64,000 nt of DNA, from contig NZ_KB910516.1 of assembly GCF_000372825.1 (NCBI RefSeq), positions 2,523,825 through 2,587,824 on the forward strand. Direction: 5' to 3'. The DNA is from Methylobacterium sp. 77. Lineage in GTDB: Bacteria > Pseudomonadota > Alphaproteobacteria > Rhizobiales > Beijerinckiaceae. A program made the position numbers and the translations under genes. Numbering within the stretch: position 1 is the stretch's first letter; the number at the start of each line of letters is the position of its first letter. Positions 50,019 through 58,909 of the stretch are shown in pieces. The notes beneath the pieces are model-generated. The model was not told where the DNA came from. It searched no databases and saw only the letters and a list, made by a program, of their open reading frames with translations.

Positions 50019-51308
50019 TCACCAATACACTTGAAATCGGCCGATGACGGTATCTGCATCGATTGTCCGGCCATTATGGAGCGCCGATGGCGAGGTGTGT
50101 GACCTGACGTAATCCGCCATGATCCGAATGTTGGTATCGGGATACCACGACAATCCCAGCGTGCCGTCCCGCTCGATGCCGCCGCGCACGCCACCATCGT
50201 CGAGATCGATCGCGGAGAAGCGCAGCCCGATCTCGAACACGCCGAAGCCGCCGCGGGTGATGCGTTGGGCTTCGGCGACCTTGACGCCGCCGAAGACCGC
50301 ATAGCTGGTCCCATTGAACTCGGGAGCCATGCGATAGGCCCGGTTGGCGCCGTTCAGCACCCAGCTCGCCTGGACGTATCCGCCCTGGAAGCTCAGCGGC
50401 GTCCTGCCATCGAATCGATCGACCTCGGTACGGGCATATTCCGCGCTGATCAGCAGCGGACCCGAACGATAGGCCAGTTCCGCACCCATCCGGGTGATGC
50501 TCGCGGCATCGCGAATATCGCCGGTATCGACGAAACTCCGGGCATAGAGAAACGCCTCCGACCGGCTCGAAAGCGATAGCGGGCTGTCGTCCTTCGACAG
50601 GCTGCGGAAACTGCCCGCGAGACCGAGATGCAGGGTCCGATCGTCGTCATTGATGGGCGCGTAGGTCGCGCGACTGGTCGAGGCGACACCTTCGCCACGG
50701 ATGCCGGTATTGGCATTGCCGCCGAAGATTCCGGTGACGATGCTCCATTCCTTGCCGTGCTTTCCAACTGCGAATCCGAAATTGCGCGCCGGAACGAGCG
50801 CATCGGACAATGCCCGCTCGGTGAACAGGATGTTGTTGTTCGAGGCGAGCTGATCGAGACCGAACGGCTCCTTCTCGTTGCCGATGCTAAAGAGCATGTC
50901 AGGCACGCCACGATAGACGATGACCGCATCGTTGATCGGGGTCGTCGGATCGCTGAAATCGTACTGGAAGCCGATGCCGACATCCTTGCCCAGGCTCAAG
51001 GTCGTCTCGATCCACGAACGACGCACGGCGACATTATCCGAGAATGGCTCGCCGAAGCCCGATTGGCGGACGGCGGCAGCACCGAAATCGAGATGAAGCC
51101 GGCCGCCGATGCGCAGCGTTACGGCCTCGTCGGGAAAGGTCAGGGTGATGCCCTTGTCATCGATGGTCAGCCGTTCGCCATAGGGGCCGGGCATGCCCTT
51201 CACTGCAATGGCTTCGTCCCTCGGCGCTTCCTCAGCCCGGAGCTCGATGGGCATGGAGAGAACAGATGCGAGCGCGATGAGGCAGGCAATGCACTGTCTC
51301 GCGTTCAT
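50019..51308 (-). CDS. Outer-membrane porin, OprP/OprO-like
   Basis: A 429-residue protein with a signal peptide (MNARQCIACLIALASVLSMPIELRA, about 25 residues) and a repeated amphipathic beta pattern. The C-terminal aromatic residue (GRFQVYW) is typical for beta-barrels. Segments such as RIGGRLHLDFGAA, FQYDFSDPTTPINDAVIVYRGV and SIGNEKEPFGLDQLASNN match phosphate-selective porins (OprP/OprO family), which carry oxyanions. Its position inside the Mo/W formate dehydrogenase island suggests molybdate, tungstate or formate passage, but this is inference. The frame upstream of the ATG is not conserved. Confidence 0.85.
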   Translation of the reverse strand: MNARQCIACLIALASVLSMPIELRAEEAPRDEAIAVKGMPGPYGERLTIDDKGITLTFPDEAVTLRIGGRLHLDFGAAAVRQSGFGEPFSDNVAVRRSWIETTLSLGKDVGIGFQYDFSDPTTPINDAVIVYRGVPDMLFSIGNEKEPFGLDQLASNNNILFTERALSDALVPARNFGFAVGKHGKEWSIVTGIFGGNANTGIRGEGVASTSRATYAPINDDDRTLHLGLAGSFRSLSKDDSPLSLSSRSEAFLYARSFVDTGDIRDAASITRMGAELAYRSGPLLISAEYARTEVDRFDGRTPLSFQGGYVQASWVLNGANRAYRMAPEFNGTSYAVFGGVKVAEAQRITRGGFGVFEIGLRFSAIDLDDGGVRGGIERDGTLGLSWYPDTNIRIMADYVRSHTSPSALHNGRTIDADTVIGRFQVYW

Positions 51309-51406
51309 CCTGACCCTGCGACACGCCGTGAAGAGATCGCACCGGCTGGCCGAAACGATACCGAAATGCTCGCGCCTGCTTCGGCACGTCTCGTCGATGG
51401 CGCCCT

Positions 51407-52144
51407 TCACAAAAGTGGTTCATCGGTGAGCGGATCGCGCCAGGACATCCCGGCAAGCCCCGATACGAGGGAGCGACGCGTACCGTCGTCATCGATCAGG
51501 TCGCCATTCCTGTCGATCCTCGCGGATCGGCCGCCATCGACCAATCGCGACAGGTAGCGCCGTTCGATGGCCTCGAACCCATCCTCCTCCCACAGGGCGA
51601 AAGCCTTCATCAGGTGACGGGCGAAGCTCTCGACGACGCTGGCGTGGTCATCGTCTTGCGCGAAGCCTTCGTTCGCGAGGGAGGTCGAATCCGGCGTCAG
51701 CCCAGGGTCGCCGGCCTGGGCCTTCGAGGCGATGATCATGGTGGAGAAGACGAGCCAGTCCGGCACGTCGCCTTCTCCGCAGGTCGCCGGCCATCCGAGA
51801 CGTCCCCCGCCGAGGCGCGCGCCATCGAAACGGACCGTGTCGGGCCAGTCGAATGTCACCGGAATTTCAGGTGGCCCATGTGCGCCGATGGCCTCGGCCA
51901 GAGCCACGATGCCGGCAAAGAAGGCACGGCGCGCGGTCGCCAACGGTTCGTCCGGCGCCAGGATCACGGCGAGATCGAGAATGGCGGCGTCGCGGCGCCA
52001 GACCAGAAGCCCGGTCGCCTCTCCGGAACTCGCATGGCGGCAGGCCGCATCGAATGCGCTCGTAGGCCCGGCGGAAACCAGAAGCGAGAAGACCGGCGGC
52101 AATGCCAGCTTCGGAGGGGCGGTGTCGTCGGGGCTCGGCGCCAT
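51407..52144 (-). CDS. Biotin/lipoate-ligase-like protein without catalytic Lys
   Basis: A 245-residue protein similar in layout to biotin and lipoate ligases. A segment GEATGLLVWRRDAAILDLAVIL sits where ligases bind adenylate, and VTFDWPDTVRFDGARLGGGRLGW lies where biotin ligases have KWPND followed by the Gly-rich loop. The catalytic lysine is Asp here and the GRGRxGR loop is missing. The C-terminus (about residues 190-245) is a separate small domain (DUF4444-like). It is the divergent neighbour of the large ferredoxin-like gene. It probably binds a ligand or protein rather than ligating; function unknown. Confidence 0.75.
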   Translation of the reverse strand: MAPSPDDTAPPKLALPPVFSLLVSAGPTSAFDAACRHASSGEATGLLVWRRDAAILDLAVILAPDEPLATARRAFFAGIVALAEAIGAHGPPEIPVTFDWPDTVRFDGARLGGGRLGWPATCGEGDVPDWLVFSTMIIASKAQAGDPGLTPDSTSLANEGFAQDDDHASVVESFARHLMKAFALWEEDGFEAIERRYLSRLVDGGRSARIDRNGDLIDDDGTRRSLVSGLAGMSWRDPLTDEPLL

Positions 52145-52145
52145 A

Positions 52146-52171
52146 CCTGTCGGTTCTGCCTGTCGGTTCTG
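52146..52171. repeat. 13-base tandem repeat at the ligase-like gene start
   Basis: CCTGTCGGTTCTG occurs twice in tandem, immediately before the ligase-like start codon. Read on the minus strand each copy ends in GACAGG, a ribosome-binding-site-like sequence. The nearer copy is too close to the ATG to be used, the farther one about 14 bases away. Confidence 0.7.
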
Positions 52172-52285
52172 CCTGCGCCCGTATGTCGGGTCCTAGTTTC
52201 GATTGGTTATAGTATACGATACGCATCGTGAGCGCGAAGGAGGCCTGTTCCCTCCTCGGTGTGACCAAAAGTTCGGGGTGAGTCT

Positions 52286-54328
52286 GTGTCCGATCGGATC
52301 GTGATCGCATGCTCGTGCGAGGGAACCATCGCCCTCGACGAGATGGCGATCGGCAAGGCGTGCGGCGGGCGTTTGCAGACCGCCGAGCAATTGTGCGGGC
52401 GTGAGATCGGGCGGTTCGGGGAGGCCTTGGCGCAGGGCGGGCCGGTCACCGTCTCCTGCACCTTGCAGGCGCCGCTGTTCACCGACGTCGCTGCCGAGGC
52501 GGGGGCGGATGCCCTGGTGACCTACGCCAATATCCGCGAGACTGCGGGCTGGTCCAGCAACTCGGCCGAAGCGGCACCGAAGATTGCGGCACTCTTAGCC
52601 GCAGCAGCGGAGGTTGCGCCGGCGCCGGGCACCGTGGCGATGGTCAGCCAGGGCGTTGCCCTCATCCTCGGACGCGACGAGGTTGCGATCGAGGCCGGGC
52701 GCCGGCTCGCGGACCATCTCGACGTGACCGTGCTGCTGAGCCGACCGCGAGACGTTGCGGTGCCCCGCAGGCACGAGTTTCCCATCCTCCAGGGCAGCGT
52801 CGTGTCGGCCATTGGCCATCTCGGCGCTTTCTCCCTGCGCATCGACGATTACGCCGTGCCGAGCCCATCGTCGCGTCGCTCGTTGGAATTCGGTCCATCC
52901 CGCAACGGAGCGACCTCCACCTGCGACGTGGTCCTCGATCTGACGGGCGGGATGCCTCTATTTCCCGCCCACGACCTTCGCAGCGGCTATGTGCGGGCCG
53001 ATCCCGGCGACCCTGCCTCGGTGGAGCGGGCGATCTTCACGATCTCCCACCTCGTCGGCGAGTTCGAGAAGGCGCGGTTCGTCGATTTTCAGGCGGATCT
53101 GTGCGCCCATTCCCGCTCACGCATCACCGGATGCACGCGCTGCCTCGATGTCTGTCCAACCGGGGCGATCGCGCCTGCCGGCGATCACGTGACGATCGAT
53201 CCCTATATCTGCGCCGGCTGCGGCTCCTGCGCCTCAGTCTGTCCGACCGGGGCTGCCGCCTACGCGCTGCCACCCGCCGATGCCCTGATGCGGCGCCTGC
53301 GCACCCTGATGCGAGCCTACCATGAGGCCGGCGGCCGGAACGGGGTGGTACTCCTTCACGATGCCGAGCATGGCGAACCGCTGATCGAGGCGCTGGCACG
53401 CTACGGCGACGGGCTTCCGGCCAATGTGCTGCCGGTGGCCGTCAACGAGGTGACGCAGCTCGGCCCCGAAGCCGCCGCCGCCCTCCTCGCCTACGGTGCG
53501 GTGGGCGTCCGCCTCCTCGTTCGCGACCGCCCCAAGCATGACATTGCGCCGCTTCGGCGTATGGCGACGCTGGCCGATACCCTGGGCAAAGCCCTTGGCT
53601 ACGGCGCTGCAGATGGCTCGCCGTTGGTCGCCCTGATCGAGACCGACGACCCGGACATGCTTGCCACCGCGCTCTCATCCGGCACCGTCGGCACCCCCGC
53701 GCCGATCCCGGCCGCGTTCATGCCCGTGGGACCGAAGCGTCACGTTCTGCAGTTCGCCTTCCGCGAGATGCACGTCGCCGCTCCAGCGCCCGTCGCACTC
53801 GTCCCCTTGGAGGGCGGAGCGCCGTTCGGCGGGCTCGACTTCAGGACCGAGGACTGCACTTTGTGCCTTGCCTGCGTCGGCACCTGCCCGACCCATGCGC
53901 TGAGCGACAGCCAGGACCGGCCACTCCTCGCCTTCGAGGAAAGCCTGTGCGTGCAATGCGGACTTTGCGTTGCCACCTGCCCGGAAAACGTCATCACGCT
54001 GAAGCCACAGGTGGATTTCGCCGCTTGGAGCCAGCCGCGCCGCATCGTCAAAGAGGAAGAGCCGTTCGACTGCGTTTCCTGTGGTAAGCCGTTCGGCACG
54101 CGCAGCACGATCGAGCGGGTCATCGAGAAGCTTCATGGGCGCCACTGGATGTTCAGGGGCAGTGCCGGCGAGTCCCGAATCCGCACTCTCATGATGTGCG
54201 ACACCTGTCGCGTCGAGGCCGTCGTGAACGAGGCCTTCGATCCGCACACGGTGCCCGAACGATCCAAGCCGCTCACCTCGGAGGATTATTTCCGCGCCCG
54301 TGAGACGCGGGGGGACGGCGGCGCCTGA
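52286..54328 (+). CDS. Multi-cluster [4Fe-4S] ferredoxin-like protein
   Basis: A 680-residue cytosolic-looking iron-sulfur protein starting with GTG. Residues 1-270 contain scattered cysteines (ACSCEGT, KACGG, LCGRE). Then come CTRCLDVCPTG and CAGCGSCASVCPTG (about 285-325), a Cys-poor domain (330-520), then CTLCLACVGTCP and CVQCGLCVATCP (about 530-570), followed by CVSCGKPF and CDTCRVEA. At least three complete CxxCxxCxxxCP motifs are visible. It is a gene of formate dehydrogenase islands. It could carry electrons to or from the cytosol or serve as a maturation scaffold; no enzyme motif was found. Its 3' end overlaps the WD40-cytochrome gene. Confidence 0.87.
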   Translation: MSDRIVIACSCEGTIALDEMAIGKACGGRLQTAEQLCGREIGRFGEALAQGGPVTVSCTLQAPLFTDVAAEAGADALVTYANIRETAGWSSNSAEAAPKIAALLAAAAEVAPAPGTVAMVSQGVALILGRDEVAIEAGRRLADHLDVTVLLSRPRDVAVPRRHEFPILQGSVVSAIGHLGAFSLRIDDYAVPSPSSRRSLEFGPSRNGATSTCDVVLDLTGGMPLFPAHDLRSGYVRADPGDPASVERAIFTISHLVGEFEKARFVDFQADLCAHSRSRITGCTRCLDVCPTGAIAPAGDHVTIDPYICAGCGSCASVCPTGAAAYALPPADALMRRLRTLMRAYHEAGGRNGVVLLHDAEHGEPLIEALARYGDGLPANVLPVAVNEVTQLGPEAAAALLAYGAVGVRLLVRDRPKHDIAPLRRMATLADTLGKALGYGAADGSPLVALIETDDPDMLATALSSGTVGTPAPIPAAFMPVGPKRHVLQFAFREMHVAAPAPVALVPLEGGAPFGGLDFRTEDCTLCLACVGTCPTHALSDSQDRPLLAFEESLCVQCGLCVATCPENVITLKPQVDFAAWSQPRRIVKEEEPFDCVSCGKPFGTRSTIERVIEKLHGRHWMFRGSAGESRIRTLMMCDTCRVEAVVNEAFDPHTVPERSKPLTSEDYFRARETRGDGGA

Positions 54329-55679
54329 TCCCAACTCGCGGTGACTGCGTTTTCGTTGCCCTCTCCAGAAACCGTACGAGAGCCTCGCGATCATCCGCGT
54401 TGTTGATCGTCTGCTCGGGCATCTTGGTGCCGGGCGTGTAGCGCGACGGACCGATCTCGAAGAGCTTCGAGATGGTCCGCGCGTCCCAGACGATGTCGAG
54501 GTTCTTCAGGGCTTGCGAGAAATTGTAGCCGTCGGCGGTGGCAATGCGACGGCCGAACACACCGCTCAGGGTGGGACCAGCGCGGTTGCCGTCTTCCGGC
54601 GTCAGGGTGTGGCAGGCGACGCAGGCGCGAAAGACCTCGGCGCCGCGATCTCCCTTGTAAGCGGCGAGTGAATCCGCCGGTCGCACCATCGCCAGCGGCC
54701 CGATCGGCTCGCCGGACTTCGCATCCCAGCGGCGTAACAGCCTGTCGCCACCGCCGGTAAGCAGCTCGGTTCCATCGGGCCGGAAGGCGAGAGACCAGAC
54801 CGGAAGCCCGGGTCCAACAAGATTGAACTCGACCTTGGCCGTCAGCCGATGGATCATGGCGACGGTGCCCGCGACAGTGGCGGCCGCTACCCGCTGGCCA
54901 TCAGGCGACGACGCGAGGCCGATGACCGGGTTCGTGGCGAGATCGACCGATGCGCGGATGGATCCGTCCGCGGCCAGGAAGCGCACGATGCTGTCCGCTC
55001 CGGCTGCAGCGATCTCTCCGTCGCTCATCACGACGACGCTGTTGATCGGCGACGGCAATTGGACGACGAGCGGAGGATCCGCGGCATCGACGAGCGGCCA
55101 TATCCGCAAGGTTGCGTCATAGCCGCCCGTCACCGGTCGCCCATCGGCGAGGAATGCTACGGCATTGACGTTGCCGGCATGTCCTTGAAGCACCCGGACC
55201 GGGCCTCCGGACAGGGGTCGGACATGCGCGGTTCCATCCCAGGAGGCCGAAGCGAGGCTCGTTCCATCCGGCGAGATCGCCAGGGACACGATTGGCCCGG
55301 CATGATCGGAGAAGATTTCAACGGGCTCGGAGCGCCCCGCCTGCCATAGGGCGATGCGTCCGTCCTCGCTCGCCGTGGCGAAACGGCCATCCTGAAGGGC
55401 AGCGACGGCATTCACCGCACCATCGTGAAAGCGCAAGATCGCGAGCGCGACTCCCTGGTCGATCCCCCAAAGGATAGCCGATTGGTCGAACCCGCCGGAG
55501 ATCGCGATACGTCCGTCCGGGGCGACGGCGAGAGCCCGCACCGGGCCGCCATGGCCTCGGAGCTGACCCCAGGCAGGAATCCCATCAGAAAGGGCCAGGA
55601 GAGCGGCACAAACGTAAACGGCGCGCCGGAACGATGGCCGAAAGGTTTTGGGTCGACCCGAGAACCCGGATGTCTGCAC
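54273..55679 (-). CDS. WD40-repeat protein fused to class I cytochrome c
   Basis: A signal peptide (RRAVYVCAALLALSDGIPAWG) is followed by six to seven WD40-type blades (for example GHGGPVRALAVAPDGRIAISGG and DHAGPIVSLAISPDGTSLASASWDG). The C-terminal c-type cytochrome of about 110 residues has the heme motif CVACH and a likely Met ligand in TKMPEQT. The start is set at GTG 55679 because the frame to 55808 runs into the neighbouring divergent gene; the exact start is uncertain. The last 56 bases are antisense to the end of the ferredoxin-like gene. A periplasmic electron carrier or assembly platform for the dehydrogenase is plausible. Confidence 0.85.
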   Translation of the reverse strand: MQTSGFSGRPKTFRPSFRRAVYVCAALLALSDGIPAWGQLRGHGGPVRALAVAPDGRIAISGGFDQSAILWGIDQGVALAILRFHDGAVNAVAALQDGRFATASEDGRIALWQAGRSEPVEIFSDHAGPIVSLAISPDGTSLASASWDGTAHVRPLSGGPVRVLQGHAGNVNAVAFLADGRPVTGGYDATLRIWPLVDAADPPLVVQLPSPINSVVVMSDGEIAAAGADSIVRFLAADGSIRASVDLATNPVIGLASSPDGQRVAAATVAGTVAMIHRLTAKVEFNLVGPGLPVWSLAFRPDGTELLTGGGDRLLRRWDAKSGEPIGPLAMVRPADSLAAYKGDRGAEVFRACVACHTLTPEDGNRAGPTLSGVFGRRIATADGYNFSQALKNLDIVWDARTISKLFEIGPSRYTPGTKMPEQTINNADDREALVRFLERATKTQSPRVGIRRRRPPASHGRGNNPPR

Positions 55680-55772
55680 CGCGCCGTCACTCTCCTGCTG
55701 GGGAAGGCCTCCAAGGATTAGCGATGCTGGCGGCACCTGTCTCCCCCACAGGCTCACGCCCCCACGTCCGTA

Positions 55773-56918
55773 ATGAGTGGGGTTGATCGGCTGTCTGCAA
55801 TGCCGCATCCGTCTGGGCTCATGTCGATCCGGTCCGCCACCTCGGCCTTGATGCCCCTCACTGAGGCGTTGGCTCGGCTTCTCGTCGCCGCGCCCGTTCC
55901 TTCTTCTCTCGTGCTGGTGGGGGAGGCCGTCGGCCTCGTTCTCGCTGACGATGTCGCCGCAGCGACGGAGTTTCCGATCACTGCGAGCGCCCGAAGGGAC
56001 GGCTGGGCCGTAGCCGGCGCGGACGTGACCGGTGCTTCAGCCTACGCACCCGTCGGCCTCCTCTCAGCGCCTCGATGGGTGGAGGCCGGCGACGGGATGC
56101 CGCTCGGCACCGATACGGTGCTGCCTCCGGAAGCGCTCGATACTTCGGGTGAGATCGTCGCCGACGCCGCATTGGGGGAAGGAGTCTCCCGTGGCGGTCA
56201 GGAGATCGCGCACGACGATCTACTGGCGCGGTCCGGATTGCGGCTGACACCACTCGGTGCCGTCGCGCTCGAAGCCGCCGGGATCCGCAAAGTCGCGATA
56301 CGGAGGCCGCATATCTTGGTCATCGGAATTGGCGACGGGCCTTCGTCTTCGGTCGCCGACGCGGTCGCTGCATGGGCTGTCGCCGCCGGAGGGCGGGTCA
56401 CACGGGGCCGCTCGGCCCGTGACATGGAGTCGATCGCCCGGGCGATGACGGTCGAGCTCGCTGACGCGATGTTCGTCGTCGGCGGAACCGGACTCGGCCG
56501 AACGGACCACAGCGCGGCCGCTCTCGCGAGAAGGGGCCGCCTCGATGCGCACGGAATCGCGCTGCGTCCGGGAGAAAGCACTGGTTTTGGCTGGCTCGGA
56601 ACGGTTCCGACTCTGCTGCTACCAGGTCGGCCGGATTCCGCCCTCGCCGCCTTTCTCGCCCTCGGGCGTCCGTTGCTGGCACGGTTATCGGGGATGATGG
56701 TATCCACCCGCCCGAAAGCGCCGCTCTCCCGAAAAATCTCCTCAAGCATCGGAATGACCGAGATCGTCTTCGCAAGGCTGTCGAACGGCATCGTCGAGCC
56801 CCTCGGCGGCGCGGATCTGCCGCTGCGGCGACTGATCCTCGCAGAGGGCGCGGTTCTGGTGCCGCCGGAGCGGGAAGGCTATCCCGAGGGAGAACTGGTC
56901 GAGATCATACCTCTGTGA
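55773..56918 (+). CDS. MoeA-like molybdopterin-binding protein (divergent)
   Basis: A 381-residue paralogue of MoeA. Residues 35-180 resemble the MoeA N-terminal domains (LTEALARLLVAA, ITASARRDGWAVAG, PLGTDTVLPPEALDT) and 190-310 the MoaB/Mog-like domain (ILVIGIGDGPSSS, FVVGGTGLGRTDHSAAALARRG). The usual SGG and PG-P loops are changed (VVGGTG and LLLPGRPDSALAA), so Mo insertion activity is doubtful. The exact start may be MSIRSATSALMP. Its stop overlaps the GTG of the next MoeA-type gene. It heads a four-gene cofactor operon. Confidence 0.85.
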   Translation: MSGVDRLSAMPHPSGLMSIRSATSALMPLTEALARLLVAAPVPSSLVLVGEAVGLVLADDVAAATEFPITASARRDGWAVAGADVTGASAYAPVGLLSAPRWVEAGDGMPLGTDTVLPPEALDTSGEIVADAALGEGVSRGGQEIAHDDLLARSGLRLTPLGAVALEAAGIRKVAIRRPHILVIGIGDGPSSSVADAVAAWAVAAGGRVTRGRSARDMESIARAMTVELADAMFVVGGTGLGRTDHSAAALARRGRLDAHGIALRPGESTGFGWLGTVPTLLLPGRPDSALAAFLALGRPLLARLSGMMVSTRPKAPLSRKISSSIGMTEIVFARLSNGIVEPLGGADLPLRRLILAEGAVLVPPEREGYPEGELVEIIPL

Positions 56919-58909
56919 GCCGCAACGAAGGATCCGAGACGACGGAGGATTTCCTGGCGAAGCTGTCGCGCGCAGCGCGCCAGGAGCAATTCCTCCACGT
57001 GGTGAGCCGGGACGAGGCCGTCTCGCGGTTTCGCGCCGCCATCCCGCATGCTTCACTCTCCGCTGAGATCGTACCGCTCGTCGGAGCACTCGGCCGTGTG
57101 CTGGCGAGGGACATCGCCTCGCCGATCGACGTGCCGCCCTTCGATCGGGCTCTCGTGGACGGGTTTGCGCTTCGTTCGTCGGACACGCTCGGCGCGAGCC
57201 AGGCGGAGCCGCGTCGACTCGGCCTCAACCACGAGATCCTCGCCTGCGGTGTCGCGCCCCGACATGCCGTCGACCCCGGTACGGCGACGGCCATCGCCAC
57301 GGGCGGCGTCATCCCGCGCGGCGCCGATGCGGTGGTGATGGTGGAGTCGACCGAGATCGCTTCCGGTGACGGGCCTTTGGCGATCGACCTCGATCGGACG
57401 GCCTCACCCGGCCAGTTCGTCGGCTATGCCGGTTCAGACATGGCGCGCGGCGAGACGGTGCTGCGCAAGGGCATGGTCATCACGGCGCGAGAGATCGGCA
57501 TCCTCGCCGCCTGCGGCCTCGGTGAGATTGAATTGGTGCGTCGGCCCAGAATCGCCGTCCTCTCCACCGGCGACGAGTTGGTGGCTCCCGGCAAGCCTCT
57601 GCCACCCGCCGGCATCTACGATTCGAACAGCGCCATCGTGGCCGCTTCGGTGACCGAGAATGGCGGCGTACCCGTCCCCTACGGCATCATCCGGGATGAC
57701 GAGGACGCCCTCGAAGCGGCGATCCGAAAGGCGCTGTCGGAGTGCGATGTGGTCGTCCTTTCCGGCGGTACATCGAAGGGCGCCGGGGACGTTTCACACC
57801 GCATCCTCTCGCGCCTCGGCGAGCCCGGCATCCTCGTCCACGGCGTCGCTCTGAAACCGGGCAAGCCCCTTTGCCTCGCCGAGGCGCAGGGCAAGGCCAT
57901 CGTCGTCCTGCCGGGCTTTCCAACTTCGGCGATATTCACCTTCCACGAGTTCGCAGTGCCGCTGATAAGGGCGCTTGCGGGGCTTCCGCCGCGCGACGAG
58001 GAGAGCGTCGACGCGGTGCTGCCCCAGCGCATGGCCTCCGAGCTCGGGCGGATGGAGTTCGTCATGGCCTCCCTCGCCCATGGGCGGGAGGCGCCCGTCG
58101 CCGTCCCGTTGTCCAAAGGCTCCGGCTCAGTGACCGCCTTCTCGCAAGCCGACGGTTTCTTCGCCATTCCCGCCCCACGGTCGGGCATGGAAGCCGGAGA
58201 ACGGGTGAGCCTCACCCGGATCGGAGCGGGCACACGCGCGCCCGACCTCACCATCGTCGGAAGCCACTGCATCGGGCTCGATGCAATCGTCGGACGATTG
58301 GCAGAGCGCGGCGTCCGGGCGCGCACCATCTGGGTCGGATCGTCAGGCGGCCTCGCCTCCCTGAAGCGGGGCGAATGCGACATCGCCTCGATGCATCTCC
58401 TCGACCTCAAGACAGGCTTCTACAACACGCCGTTCCTGATCCCGACCTTGAGACTCGCCCCCGGCTGGAAACGGATGCAAGGGGTGGTGTTCCGCTCCGG
58501 TGACAGGCGGTTCGAGGGACGGGACGCGGCGAGCGCGGTCTCAGCCCTTGTCGACGATCCCGATGCGATCATGGTGAACCGCAACACCGGATCGGGCACG
58601 CGACTCCTGATCGACGGAGTGCTGGACGGCGCCCGCCCGCCGGGTTTCTGGAACCAGCCGCGCTCGCACAACGCCGTCGCCGCCGCCGTGGCGCAGGGCC
58701 GGGCCGACTGGGGCATCGCCATCGAGAGCGTCGCTCGTACCTATGGCCTCGGCTTCCTGCCGCTCACGAACGAGCATTACGATTTCGCCTATGCCGCCGA
58801 GCGGGCTGACGAGCCGGCATTGGCCGGTTTCCTTTCCGTCCTTGCCGAGCCGGAAACCCGGGCGGCCCTGGCCAAACTGGGGTTTTCGGTGCCCGAGGCG
58901 GCGTCATGA
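56915..58909 (+). CDS. MoeA fused to a periplasmic-binding-protein-like domain
   Basis: A 664-residue fusion. Residues 1-415 are a full MoeA: VPPFDRALVDGFALRS, ATGGVIPRGADAVVMVE, STGDELVAPGKPLPP, VVLSGGTSKGAGD and VVLPGFPTSAIFTF. Residues 440-655 resemble the PBP-like domain (LTIVGSHCIGLDAIVGRL, VGSSGGLASLKRGECDIASMH, and the ligand pocket segment NRNTGSGTRLLIDGV) known from MoeA-PBP and ModE-like proteins (PF12727). This domain may sense molybdate, tungstate or a pterin intermediate. It is translationally coupled to both neighbours (GTGA and ATGA overlaps). Confidence 0.92.
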   Translation: MSRNEGSETTEDFLAKLSRAARQEQFLHVVSRDEAVSRFRAAIPHASLSAEIVPLVGALGRVLARDIASPIDVPPFDRALVDGFALRSSDTLGASQAEPRRLGLNHEILACGVAPRHAVDPGTATAIATGGVIPRGADAVVMVESTEIASGDGPLAIDLDRTASPGQFVGYAGSDMARGETVLRKGMVITAREIGILAACGLGEIELVRRPRIAVLSTGDELVAPGKPLPPAGIYDSNSAIVAASVTENGGVPVPYGIIRDDEDALEAAIRKALSECDVVVLSGGTSKGAGDVSHRILSRLGEPGILVHGVALKPGKPLCLAEAQGKAIVVLPGFPTSAIFTFHEFAVPLIRALAGLPPRDEESVDAVLPQRMASELGRMEFVMASLAHGREAPVAVPLSKGSGSVTAFSQADGFFAIPAPRSGMEAGERVSLTRIGAGTRAPDLTIVGSHCIGLDAIVGRLAERGVRARTIWVGSSGGLASLKRGECDIASMHLLDLKTGFYNTPFLIPTLRLAPGWKRMQGVVFRSGDRRFEGRDAASAVSALVDDPDAIMVNRNTGSGTRLLIDGVLDGARPPGFWNQPRSHNAVAAAVAQGRADWGIAIESVARTYGLGFLPLTNEHYDFAYAAERADEPALAGFLSVLAEPETRAALAKLGFSVPEAAS

